Assembly (NCBI GenBank): GCA_021413665.1
Contig: JAIOPW010000449.1
Coordinates: 1 to 5,433 of the forward strand
Direction of reading: 5' to 3'
DNA: 5,433 nucleotides
Source: Rhodocyclales bacterium
GTDB taxonomy: Bacteria > Pseudomonadota > Gammaproteobacteria > Burkholderiales > Rhodocyclaceae
A model generated the notes under the pieces. It was not told the origin of the DNA and ran no database searches. It was given only the letters and a program-made list of their open reading frames with translations. A program made the position numbers and the translations under genes. Below are positions 1 through 4,538 of the stretch, one piece after another. Every line of letters begins with the position of its first letter. The first letter of the stretch is position 1.

Positions 1-113
1 ACCTCCGACCACGCGGCATTCACCGACTCGTCGTTGATCTGGATCTGGTTGTAGCCGCAGCCGGACAGCAGGGTCGCCGCAAAAGCCAGCACGGCAAGCA
101 GACGAATACGCAT
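1..113 (-). CDS. lemA: LemA family lipoprotein, N-terminal part (runs off left edge)
   Basis: The 37 complete codons visible start at the ATG on 113-111. They encode a short basic start (MRIR), a hydrophobic stretch and a lipobox Leu-Ser-Gly-Cys, with Cys at residue 19, so the product should be lipidated and membrane-anchored facing the periplasm. Right after the Cys comes GYNQIQINDESVNAAWSE. This matches the start of LemA proteins as I remember them: a Gly-Tyr-Asn after the lipid Cys, then a helix with an acidic cluster and 'AAWS' leading into the conserved coiled-coil core. A GGAGA ribosome site lies about 8 bases before the ATG. LemA proteins are widespread helical envelope proteins of uncertain role, often beside TPM-domain genes, but the downstream neighbours lie outside the window. 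The identification rests on the N-terminus only; another lipoprotein sharing this start is the main alternative. Confidence 0.82.
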   Translation of the reverse strand, partial: MRIRLLAVLAFAATLLSGCGYNQIQINDESVNAAWSE

Positions 114-146
114 GGGGTTCTCCATCGGGTAGGGGAAACAATCCCC

Positions 147-175
147 AATATGGCGGCGATGGGCATGGATTGCAA
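147..175 (-). promoter_or_regulatory. Candidate sigma-70 promoter for the lemA-like gene
   Basis: Read on the minus strand, TTGCAA (175-170; 4 of 6 to TTGACA) and CATATT (152-147; 4 of 6 to TATAAT) are separated by exactly 17 bases. They lie about 35-60 bases upstream of the lemA start. The spacing and position fit, but two 4/6 boxes can occur by chance in a spacer this size. Confidence 0.35.
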
Positions 176-186
176 GTGGCATTCGT

Positions 187-240
187 GCCGGCGCCTGCCT
201 GGCAAGCCATGCGGGTACCAGACGGAAAGCAGGCGCTGGC
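187..240. repeat. Imperfect inverted repeat with 12-bp stem
   Basis: GCCGGCGCCTGC (187-198) and GCAGGCGCTGGC (229-240) pair over 12 positions, with a single G-T wobble, around a 30-base loop. Inside the loop CTGG (199-202) can pair with CCAG (218-221). No T-run follows on either strand, so it is not a classical terminator. It lies between the two divergent transcription units and could be an RNA structure, a decayed palindromic repeat or simply a GC-rich chance pairing. Confidence 0.4.
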
Positions 241-269
241 TTGTGTCGGGTGCAAGCCGCTGCTAGGCT
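241..269 (+). promoter_or_regulatory. Weak candidate promoter upstream of the short ORF and ampG
   Basis: TTGTGT (241-246) and TAGGCT (264-269) are separated by 17 bases, and a TG two bases before the second box (261-262) gives an extended -10 form. Each box matches only 3 of 6 consensus bases. It would place a start site about 20-25 bases before the ATG at 299 and about 155 bases before ampG. It is the best plus-strand candidate I see in this spacer. Confidence 0.25.
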
Positions 270-298
270 GCGTATCAGGCAAATACAGGATATACACC

Positions 299-432
299 AT
301 GCGCATCAATATCGCGATCGACGGCAAGCGGCCCTGGCAGGGCGAGCTCGATGTCATGAGGGCCGGCCGTTGATCCTGGTCGGCTCCGGCGGCCGGATCG
401 ACTGCATCGCGGCCCGGCACGCCGGCGATTGA
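299..432 (+). pseudogene. Possible decayed or frameshifted short gene upstream of ampG
   Basis: An ATG at 299 has a good ribosome site (AGGA at 287-290, 8 bases away). It reads MRINIAIDGKRPWQGELDV and stops at 371-373 after only 24 residues. From about 358 a second frame, offset by one base, reads GRPLILVGSGGRIDCIAARHAGD and stops with the TGA at 430-432, which overlaps the ampG ATG as TGATG. Joined by one frameshift they would give a protein of about 45 residues, translationally coupled to ampG. The second frame has no convincing start of its own. I do not recognise the product with confidence. The order of motifs (GEL-V, then G-R-D, AARHAG) faintly recalls the N-terminal part of some small L,D-transpeptidase-like proteins, but that is memory only. 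It could also be meaningless spacer or a sequencing error. Confidence 0.3.
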
Positions 433-1694
433 TGCCGCCCTGGCTCGCCGCGCTGTTCACCCGGCGCATGCTGATTTGCGTGTTCACCGGCTTCTCGTCC
501 GGTTTGCCGCTTTACCTGTTGCTGAACCTGGTGCCGGCCTGGCTGCGCTCGGAGGGCGTGGACCTCAAGACCATCGGCTTGTTCGCGCTGATCCAGTTTC
601 CCTACACCTGGAAGTTCCTCTGGTCGCCGCTGCTCGACCGCTATGCGCCGCCCATTGGCGTCCGTGGCCGGCGCCGCGGCTGGATGCTGATCACGCAAGT
701 CGGCCTGCTGGCCACGATCGCCTCGCTCGGGCTGTTTGCGCCGGGCAGCGAGATCGTGCCGATCCTGTGGCTGACGGCGGCGGTGGCCTTGCTCTCGGCG
801 ACGCAGGACATCGCACTCGATGCCTACCGCCGCGAAATCCTTTCCGAGGCCGAGCTGGGGCTGGGCAACTCGGTGCATGTCAATGCCTACCGGATTGCCG
901 GGCTGGTACCGGGTTCGCTCTCGCTGATCCTGGCCGACCGCCTGCCTTGGGTGCAGGTATTCGTCATCACGGCCTTGTTCATGCTGCCGGGCATGGCACT
1001 GGCCTTGTTCGCGCGCGAGCCGGCGGTGGCGGGCAACGCGCCAAAAACGCTGAAGGACGCCGTGGTCGAGCCCTTCCACGAGTTCATCAACCGCGCCGGG
1101 CTGAAGGAGGCGCTGACCATCCTGGCCTTCATCTTCCTCTACAAGCTGGGCGATTCGATGTGCACCGCACTGGCGACACCCTTCTACCTCGACATGGGTT
1201 TTGCCAAGTCGCAGATCGGCATCGTCGCCAAGAACGCGGGCCTGTGGCCGGCGGTGATCGGCGGCCTGATCGGCGGGCTGTGGATGGTCAAGCTGGGCAT
1301 CAACCGCGCGCTGTGGCTGTTCGGCGTGGTGCAACTGGTGTCCATCTTCGGCTTCGCCTGGCTGGCCTGGATAGGCCGCCACGAGACGGTGGGTGCGGCC
1401 GAACTGGCGCAGCTGGCGCTGGTGATCGGCTTCGAGGCGCTGGGCGTCGGGCTGGGCACGGCGGCCTTCGTCGCCTTCATCGCGCGCGCCACGCATCCGC
1501 TCTACACCGCGACGCAGTTCGCGCTGTTCACCAGCCTCGCCGCCGTGCCACGCACCTTCATCAATGCCACCACGGGCTACCTGATCGAGCAGATGGGCTG
1601 GCTCGGCTTCTTCCTGCTCTGCGCGTTGCTGGCGGTGCCGGGCATGGTCCTGCTGCTGTGCGTGGCGCCCTGGAACCCGCCGCGCGCGGCGTGA
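432..1694 (+). CDS. ampG: AmpG-type muropeptide permease (MFS transporter)
   Basis: This 420-residue inner-membrane protein belongs to the AmpG branch of the major facilitator superfamily. That branch imports GlcNAc-anhydroMurNAc peptides released from peptidoglycan for recycling; in many Gram-negatives the same flux controls beta-lactamase induction. Family signs visible here are FTGFSSGLPLYL at residues 18-29, the K-F-LWSPLLDRY block at 61-71 followed by the basic RGRRRGW loop (78-84), and QDIALDAYR at 125-133. About 12 hydrophobic helices follow, with a mid-protein soluble loop near residues 195-220. The length fits the short AmpG class; the E. coli and Pseudomonas proteins have C-terminal extensions this one lacks. 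The ATG at 432 has no clear ribosome site but overlaps the preceding stop (TGATG), which suggests coupled translation. An in-frame TTG at 429 is the alternative start. No other recycling gene lies nearby. The transported substrate is inferred from the family. Confidence 0.88.
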   Translation: MPPWLAALFTRRMLICVFTGFSSGLPLYLLLNLVPAWLRSEGVDLKTIGLFALIQFPYTWKFLWSPLLDRYAPPIGVRGRRRGWMLITQVGLLATIASLGLFAPGSEIVPILWLTAAVALLSATQDIALDAYRREILSEAELGLGNSVHVNAYRIAGLVPGSLSLILADRLPWVQVFVITALFMLPGMALALFAREPAVAGNAPKTLKDAVVEPFHEFINRAGLKEALTILAFIFLYKLGDSMCTALATPFYLDMGFAKSQIGIVAKNAGLWPAVIGGLIGGLWMVKLGINRALWLFGVVQLVSIFGFAWLAWIGRHETVGAAELAQLALVIGFEALGVGLGTAAFVAFIARATHPLYTATQFALFTSLAAVPRTFINATTGYLIEQMGWLGFFLLCALLAVPGMVLLLCVAPWNPPRAA

Positions 1695-1706
1695 CAAATG
1701 TCACGC
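1689..1706. promoter_or_regulatory. Perfect 18-bp palindrome, candidate regulator binding site
   Basis: GCGTGACAAATGTCACGC has 8-base arms and an AA centre, and the ampG stop codon lies inside it. It contains GTGA-N6-TCAC, the core of CRP/Vfr-type sites (TGTGA-N6-TCACA), with C and G replacing the outermost T and A. The centre is about 100 bases upstream of the likely start site of the 67-aa gene. A two-base loop makes it a poor RNA hairpin, which favours a protein-binding site. Which factor binds is unknown; GntR- and TetR-type operators can look similar. Confidence 0.45.
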
Positions 1707-1711
1707 TTGGC

Positions 1712-1727
1712 GTCGCCTCGTGGCGAC
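1712..1727 (+). repeat. Small hairpin after ampG
   Basis: GTCGCC (1712-1717) and GGCGAC (1722-1727) flank a TCGT loop, giving a stable 6-bp GC-rich stem 18 bases after the ampG stop. The downstream sequence is A-rich rather than T-rich, so it is not an intrinsic terminator by the usual rule. It may protect the 3' end of the ampG message or be a second element beside the 18-bp palindrome. Confidence 0.35.
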
Positions 1728-1760
1728 AAAACAACACAAATCAATAATTTGAGGCTTCAC

Positions 1761-1789
1761 TCAACTTTTCCGCGGGTGCCGCGTTATAT
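1761..1789 (+). promoter_or_regulatory. Candidate promoter for the 67-aa gene
   Basis: A -10-like TTATAT (1784-1789) is preceded 17 bases upstream by TCAACT (1761-1766), a poor -35 match (3 of 6). The surrounding stretch from 1727 to 1770 is clearly more AT-rich than the flanking genes, as expected of a promoter. The start site would fall near 1796, about 30 bases before the ATG. The weak -35 would fit a promoter needing an activator, possibly at the palindrome further upstream. Confidence 0.35.
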
Positions 1790-1825
1790 GCTCTGAAGCG
1801 CACGGTTCCACTACAGGAGACGGCG

Positions 1826-2029
1826 ATGTTAATGGTGATGAACATGAGCACAGGAAAACTCATCGAGGATGAATTCGGAGCGTTCGAGGACGAAGTCCTC
1901 AACGCCGAGTGGACGCCCGCCAGCCCCGAGCTTCAATTGGGCCTGCAGGAAGTCCAGCATCGCGCGGCGACAGCGAAGGAAGTCGACGCCGAAGCATTTC
2001 TCGCCGCGATGTACCGCAATCAACAGTGA
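1826..2029 (+). CDS. Small acidic protein of unknown function (67 aa)
   Basis: An AGGAGA ribosome site 5 bases before the ATG at 1826 strongly supports translation. The product begins MLMVMNMSTG and is rich in Glu and Asp (for example IEDEFGAFEDEVLNAEW near residues 13-29). It ends in a likely amphipathic helix, VDAEAFLAAMYRNQQ. There is no signal peptide, no membrane segment and no cysteine, so it is probably cytoplasmic. An internal ATG at 1844 would give a 61-residue form, but the ribosome site favours 1826. I do not recognise the family. The acidic helical C-terminus loosely resembles small antitoxins, yet no partner toxin lies beside it: the next gene 60 bases on is a thioesterase with its own promoter-like sequence. 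It is preceded by a 131-base regulatory-looking spacer. Confidence 0.65.
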   Translation: MLMVMNMSTGKLIEDEFGAFEDEVLNAEWTPASPELQLGLQEVQHRAATAKEVDAEAFLAAMYRNQQ

Positions 2030-2056
2030 GCGCCGGCACGATCCTCTGACCGCTGT

Positions 2057-2065
2057 TGGTATCAT
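2057..2065 (+). promoter_or_regulatory. Candidate extended -10 promoter for the thioesterase gene
   Basis: TGGTATCAT contains TATCAT (2060-2065; 5 of 6 to TATAAT) with a TG at the extended -10 position. No good -35 box lies 16-18 bases upstream, as is usual for extended -10 promoters. Transcription would begin near 2072, leaving a leader of about 18 bases that contains the AGGAAG ribosome site at 2081-2086. Confidence 0.4.
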
Positions 2066-2089
2066 CCGCGCTTCGCTATCAGGAAGCGC

Positions 2090-2554
2090 ATGATGAGTTC
2101 ATCCACGCCCGCAGCACCTTCTGTCGCAACCCCTCCCCGCCGCACCGACTACCCGCATTTCCTTGCCATCCCGACGCGCTGGATGGACAACGACGTCTAC
2201 GGCCACGTCAACAACGTCGTCTATTACAGCTACTTCGACACCGTCATCAACGAGCACCTGATCCGTGACGGCGGGCTCGACATCCACGACGGCTCCGTGG
2301 TCGGCTACTGCGTGGAGTCGCAATGCCGCTACCTGGCGCCGTTGGCCTTCCCCGAGACCATCGACGCCGGCTTGCGCGTCGGCCATCTGGGCAAGTCCTC
2401 GGTGCGTTACGAGATCGCGCTCTTCCGCCAGGGCGATGATGTGCCAGCCGCGGTGGGGCATTTCGTGCATGTATTCGTCGCCCGCGAAGAGAACAAACCG
2501 ACCGCGATCCCGCCGGGCCTGCGCGCCTGCCTCGAACGCCTGATGCAGCATTGA
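2090..2554 (+). CDS. Acyl-CoA thioesterase, hotdog fold (4HBT/YbgC-like)
   Basis: This 154-residue cytoplasmic protein carries the 4-hydroxybenzoyl-CoA thioesterase signature. TRWMDNDVYGHVNNVVYYSYFD (residues 29-50) combines the RW-D-D segment, the GHVNN loop and the long hotdog helix. By alignment from memory with the Pseudomonas 4HBT site (FGDCDPAGIV), Asp35 is the likely catalytic carboxylate. The later strands include VVGYCVESQCRYLAPLAFPE (about 70-89) and VGHFVHVFVARE (about 121-132), which is typical of the fold. Such enzymes hydrolyse acyl-CoA to free acid and CoA; the acyl group cannot be told from sequence. Residues 1-22 are Ser/Thr/Pro-rich and probably disordered. AGGAAG at 2081-2086 serves either the ATG at 2090 (5 bases away) or the adjacent in-frame ATG at 2093 (8 bases). 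The gene appears to be transcribed alone and ends at a long inverted repeat. Confidence 0.9.
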   Translation: MMSSSTPAAPSVATPPRRTDYPHFLAIPTRWMDNDVYGHVNNVVYYSYFDTVINEHLIRDGGLDIHDGSVVGYCVESQCRYLAPLAFPETIDAGLRVGHLGKSSVRYEIALFRQGDDVPAAVGHFVHVFVAREENKPTAIPPGLRACLERLMQH

Positions 2555-2557
2555 ATT

Positions 2558-2609
2558 ACCGTTCGGGCCGAGCCTGCCGAAGACCTTCGACAGGCTCGGC
2601 CCGAACGGT
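2558..2609. repeat. Long perfect inverted repeat (REP-like palindrome) between convergent genes
   Basis: ACCGTTCGGGCCGAGCCTG (2558-2576) is repeated exactly in reverse complement at 2591-2609 around a 14-base centre. That centre can itself pair (CGAA at 2578-2581 with TTCG at 2586-2589), so nearly the whole 52 bases can fold into one hairpin. The core CCTTCGACAGGCTCGGCCCGAACGG closely resembles a palindromic intergenic repeat I remember as common in many proteobacterial genomes. It begins 3 bases after the thioesterase stop and lies between two converging genes, where REP-type elements often sit and can help end transcription or protect message ends. No T-run follows on either strand, so it is not a textbook intrinsic terminator. 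Confidence 0.8.
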
Positions 2610-2632
2610 CCGCGGGTAATGGGGTGCCTCCC

Positions 2633-2980
2633 TCAAGCGGCGTCCAGCCGCAGCCGGCTCGGTCGCAGCGCCTGCACCGTGACCCGGTCGCCGGCCCGGG
2701 CGGCGAAGCTCTTTCCGGGGCCGAGGATGTAGTCCTCGATGTCGCCGTCACGGGTCAGCCAGAGTTCACCTTCCATGCAGACCAGCGTCGTAGCCGCATC
2801 GGGCAGCACCAGCAACTGGTTCTTCGCCAGCGTCCGTTCGATGCCGGGAAGATGCATTCCTGTCTGGAATTCTGTAGGATTGCCGGCAGTCGCCGGCGCG
2901 GCAACCGCGGCGAACAGCGCTCGCCGCCGCTCATGCGAGGCGCAGATCAGAGTGGAAGCGAGGTTGGTCGTGGCATACAT
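2633..2980 (-). CDS. DUF2917 domain protein
   Basis: This 115-residue protein has a poorly conserved N-terminal part (about 1-50, Ala- and Arg-rich) and a C-terminal DUF2917-type domain (about 50-110). The clearest segment is MEGELWLTRDGDIEDYILGPG at about 69-89, followed by a Gly-Asp-Arg-Val turn and a final beta strand. The pattern suggests a small cupin-like beta barrel without the metal-binding histidines of true cupins. The family's function is unknown. The ATG at 2980-2978 is chosen because GGAG lies 7 bases upstream. The open frame continues upstream to 3466, but only as antisense to the LysR gene. No convincing signal peptide is visible. The gene is divergent from the LysR regulator, an arrangement I recall as common for this family, so that regulator is the likely controller. 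It converges on the thioesterase gene across the inverted repeat. Confidence 0.85.
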   Translation of the reverse strand: MYATTNLASTLICASHERRRALFAAVAAPATAGNPTEFQTGMHLPGIERTLAKNQLLVLPDAATTLVCMEGELWLTRDGDIEDYILGPGKSFAARAGDRVTVQALRPSRLRLDAA

Positions 2981-3074
2981 GAAGTTTCTCCGGGCTGTTG
3001 CGATGACAGGATTATTGGTTTTGCCGCCCGGCCCGACCAGCGACATTGAGGCCTGACATACATGATCAAACGGA
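2981..3074. promoter_or_regulatory. Shared control region between DUF2917 and LysR genes
   Basis: This 94-base divergent spacer should hold both promoters. For the DUF2917 gene, AATAAT on the minus strand (3016-3011; 5 of 6) is a good -10 with no clear -35, as expected of an activator-dependent promoter. For lysR, CATGAT (3061-3066; 4 of 6) is a possible -10 very close to the start codon. TGTTGCGATGACA (2996-3008) has the T-N11-A form with short CTGT/ACAG arms and is a weak candidate LysR site; it would overlap the DUF2917 start site. All individual sites are tentative. The divergent architecture itself is clear. Confidence 0.45.
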
Positions 3075-4007
3075 ATGCGTAAGAACGACCTGCCGCCGCT
3101 CGACGCCTTGCGCGCGTTCGATGCGGCCGCGCGCCATCTGAGCTTCACCCGCGCCGCCGAAGAGCTGTTCGTCACCCAGTCGGCGGTGAGCAAGCAGGTG
3201 ATTGCCCTGGAGTCGGCGTTGGCGACACGCCTCTTCGAGCGCAAGACGCGCGCCTTGGCGCTTACTGTTGCCGGTGAGCGACTGCGGCGGGCCACCGTGA
3301 GCGCCTTTGCCGAACTGCGCGCGGCGGCGACGGAGCTGCGCGGCGGCGATGAGCCGACCGTGACCCTGGCGACGACCCAGGCCTTCGCCAGCTTCTGGCT
3401 GATTCCGCGCCTGGCCGAATTTCGCCGCGAGCATCCCGGCATCGACATCCGCATCTCGGCCGACACGCGGCTGGTCGACCTCGAGCGCGGCCGCTTCGAC
3501 GCCGCTGTGCGCTACCTGCAGGATCGCAACGCACCGACAAGCGCGCTGCGCCTGTTCGGCGACACCGTGTTGCCGGTGCTCAGCCCGGGCCTGCTGAAAA
3601 GATCGGCAAAGCCGCTGCGCAAGCCGGCGGACCTGACCCATCACGTCCTGCTGGTGTATGAAGACGAGGCCCAGCGCCGGCCCTGGCTGTCATGGCCGGT
3701 GTGGCTGGAGATGGCGGGCGTGGCCGACCTGCGTCCGGCGGGCAGCATCGCCTTCAACCAGTACGAGCCGACGTTGCGCGCCGCCGTCGATGGACAGGGA
3801 GTGGCGCTGGCAACGCAGGCATTGGTCGCTGACCTGCTCAAGCAGGGCAAGCTGGTGGCACCCTTGCCGCAGCGCTTTACCAACCCGCGCGCCTACTATC
3901 TGGTGCTGGCGGAGCGGGCGGCGACCAATCCGGCGATGGAACCGTTTCGCCTCTGGCTGGCTTCCCGGGTCAAATCCGGCGTTGGCCGCACTAAACTGTC
4001 GACCTAG
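3075..4007 (+). CDS. LysR family transcriptional regulator (GcvA-like)
   Basis: This 310-residue DNA-binding protein has a standard LysR layout. An N-terminal winged helix-turn-helix spans about residues 7-65, with the signature LRAFDAAARHLSFTRAAEELFVTQSAVSKQV and the LFERKTRAL wing. A linker helix follows, then a two-lobed effector-binding domain (about 92-300) beginning TVTLATTQAFASFWLIPRL. The FWLIPRL and 'FDAAVRY' features are typical of the GcvA-like branch. The effector cannot be inferred. An in-frame stop at 3063-3065 confines the start to the ATG at 3075, which has only GGA immediately before it and no properly spaced ribosome site. Initiation may be weak or leaderless. Its position, divergent from the DUF2917 gene, suggests autoregulation and control of that gene. 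No other obvious target adjoins it. Confidence 0.93.
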   Translation: MRKNDLPPLDALRAFDAAARHLSFTRAAEELFVTQSAVSKQVIALESALATRLFERKTRALALTVAGERLRRATVSAFAELRAAATELRGGDEPTVTLATTQAFASFWLIPRLAEFRREHPGIDIRISADTRLVDLERGRFDAAVRYLQDRNAPTSALRLFGDTVLPVLSPGLLKRSAKPLRKPADLTHHVLLVYEDEAQRRPWLSWPVWLEMAGVADLRPAGSIAFNQYEPTLRAAVDGQGVALATQALVADLLKQGKLVAPLPQRFTNPRAYYLVLAERAATNPAMEPFRLWLASRVKSGVGRTKLST

Positions 4008-4016
4008 CCACGCTAC

Positions 4017-4033
4017 CCGGTCGCCTTGACCGG
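4017..4033 (+). repeat. Short hairpin after the LysR gene
   Basis: CCGGTC (4017-4022) and GACCGG (4028-4033) flank a 5-base loop, starting 9 bases after the LysR stop. There is no T-run after it, so termination is uncertain. It could also sit in the leader of the next gene, whose ribosome site begins at 4049. Confidence 0.3.
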
Positions 4034-4061
4034 CCGCCAGTCCGCTTCGGGAGAGATGTTG

Positions 4062-4535
4062 ATGAAATCGAGTTTGCTGGTTCTTGCCCTGCTGGTCGGG
4101 CCAACGCTGCCCGCCCTGGCGGCCGCTGTCTCCTGCCCCGACCTGGGCAAGGCGGTGCAGGTCGCGGCCTGTCCCGCCGAGGAAGAGCTGAAATACACCT
4201 ACACCGGCTTCTGCAGCGACGATTCCAAGGCCTACCGGGGCGAGACCGACGTCTGCGCCGATTATCAGCTCTATCGCAAGCTGAAGAACGTGGCGCTGTG
4301 GGAGTCGGGTGACGGCGTCTTCAGCGCGTATGTTTCCTGCGATTTGCCGCCGGCCACGGTGAAGGCCGCCAAGGTTTCCGGGATCAAGGTCGTGCGCCAG
4401 GGCAAGATGATCCACCTCGTCTGCGGCTATGCCGGCGGCTTGAACTTCACCTACCGGACGCGCGAGGAGTGCAAGATCGAAGGCGCCGCAAACTGCGCCG
4501 CCGATCCGGCGGCTTGCAAGGCGAGCTGCAACTGA
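4062..4535 (+). CDS. Secreted ten-cysteine protein of unknown function
   Basis: The 157-residue product starts MKSSLLVLALL, with a clear Sec signal peptide and a predicted signal-peptidase I site after Ala-Leu-Ala (residues 18-20). The mature protein, about 137 residues, would lie in the periplasm or outside the cell. It holds ten cysteines, at residues 25, 37, 51, 65, 93, 121, 137, 145, 152 and 156. That is an even number, evenly spread, and consistent with five disulfide bonds. No lipobox or membrane segment is seen. GGGAGAG at 4049-4055 lies the right distance from the ATG at 4062; in-frame ATG 4056 is too close to it and the longer frame from 4026 lacks a ribosome site. I recognise no family or catalytic motif. 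The gene follows LysR in the same direction after 54 bases but has its own ribosome site, so co-transcription is possible and unproven. It ends 3 bases from the convergent downstream gene. Confidence 0.8.
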   Translation: MKSSLLVLALLVGPTLPALAAAVSCPDLGKAVQVAACPAEEELKYTYTGFCSDDSKAYRGETDVCADYQLYRKLKNVALWESGDGVFSAYVSCDLPPATVKAAKVSGIKVVRQGKMIHLVCGYAGGLNFTYRTREECKIEGAANCAADPAACKASCN

Positions 4536-4538
4536 GGG

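Noticed and set aside
354..1697. A 447-codon minus-strand open frame opposite ampG
   Set aside because: Its translation is a low-complexity run of Arg, Gln, His and Ala with no recognisable domain, and it mirrors a well-supported transporter gene. Long antisense frames are expected in GC-rich coding DNA.
476..1747. A 423-codon plus-strand frame overlapping ampG
   Set aside because: It is an Arg/Ala/Gly-rich frame-shifted shadow of ampG without hydrophobic segments or family motifs.
1826..2554. Toxin-antitoxin pair formed by the small acidic protein and the next gene
   Set aside because: The next gene is a clear hotdog-fold thioesterase with its own promoter-like sequence, and no toxin family member is adjacent.
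2558..2609. Intrinsic terminator for the thioesterase or DUF2917 gene
   Set aside because: The stem is excellent, but no T-run follows on either strand. It is better described as a REP-like palindrome, though it may still affect transcript ends.
2981..3466. Upstream extension of the DUF2917 frame to give a 277-residue protein
   Set aside because: The extra residues are antisense to the LysR DNA-binding domain and Ser/Arg-rich. A good ribosome site marks the ATG at 2980.
4026..4061. Longer start for the ten-cysteine protein
   Set aside because: The added residues would bury the signal peptide behind a polar extension. The ribosome site at 4049-4055 points to the ATG at 4062.
3690..4415. A 241-codon minus-strand frame across the LysR end and the ten-cysteine gene
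   Set aside because: It spans two good plus-strand genes and their spacer, has no ribosome site I can credit and no known motif.
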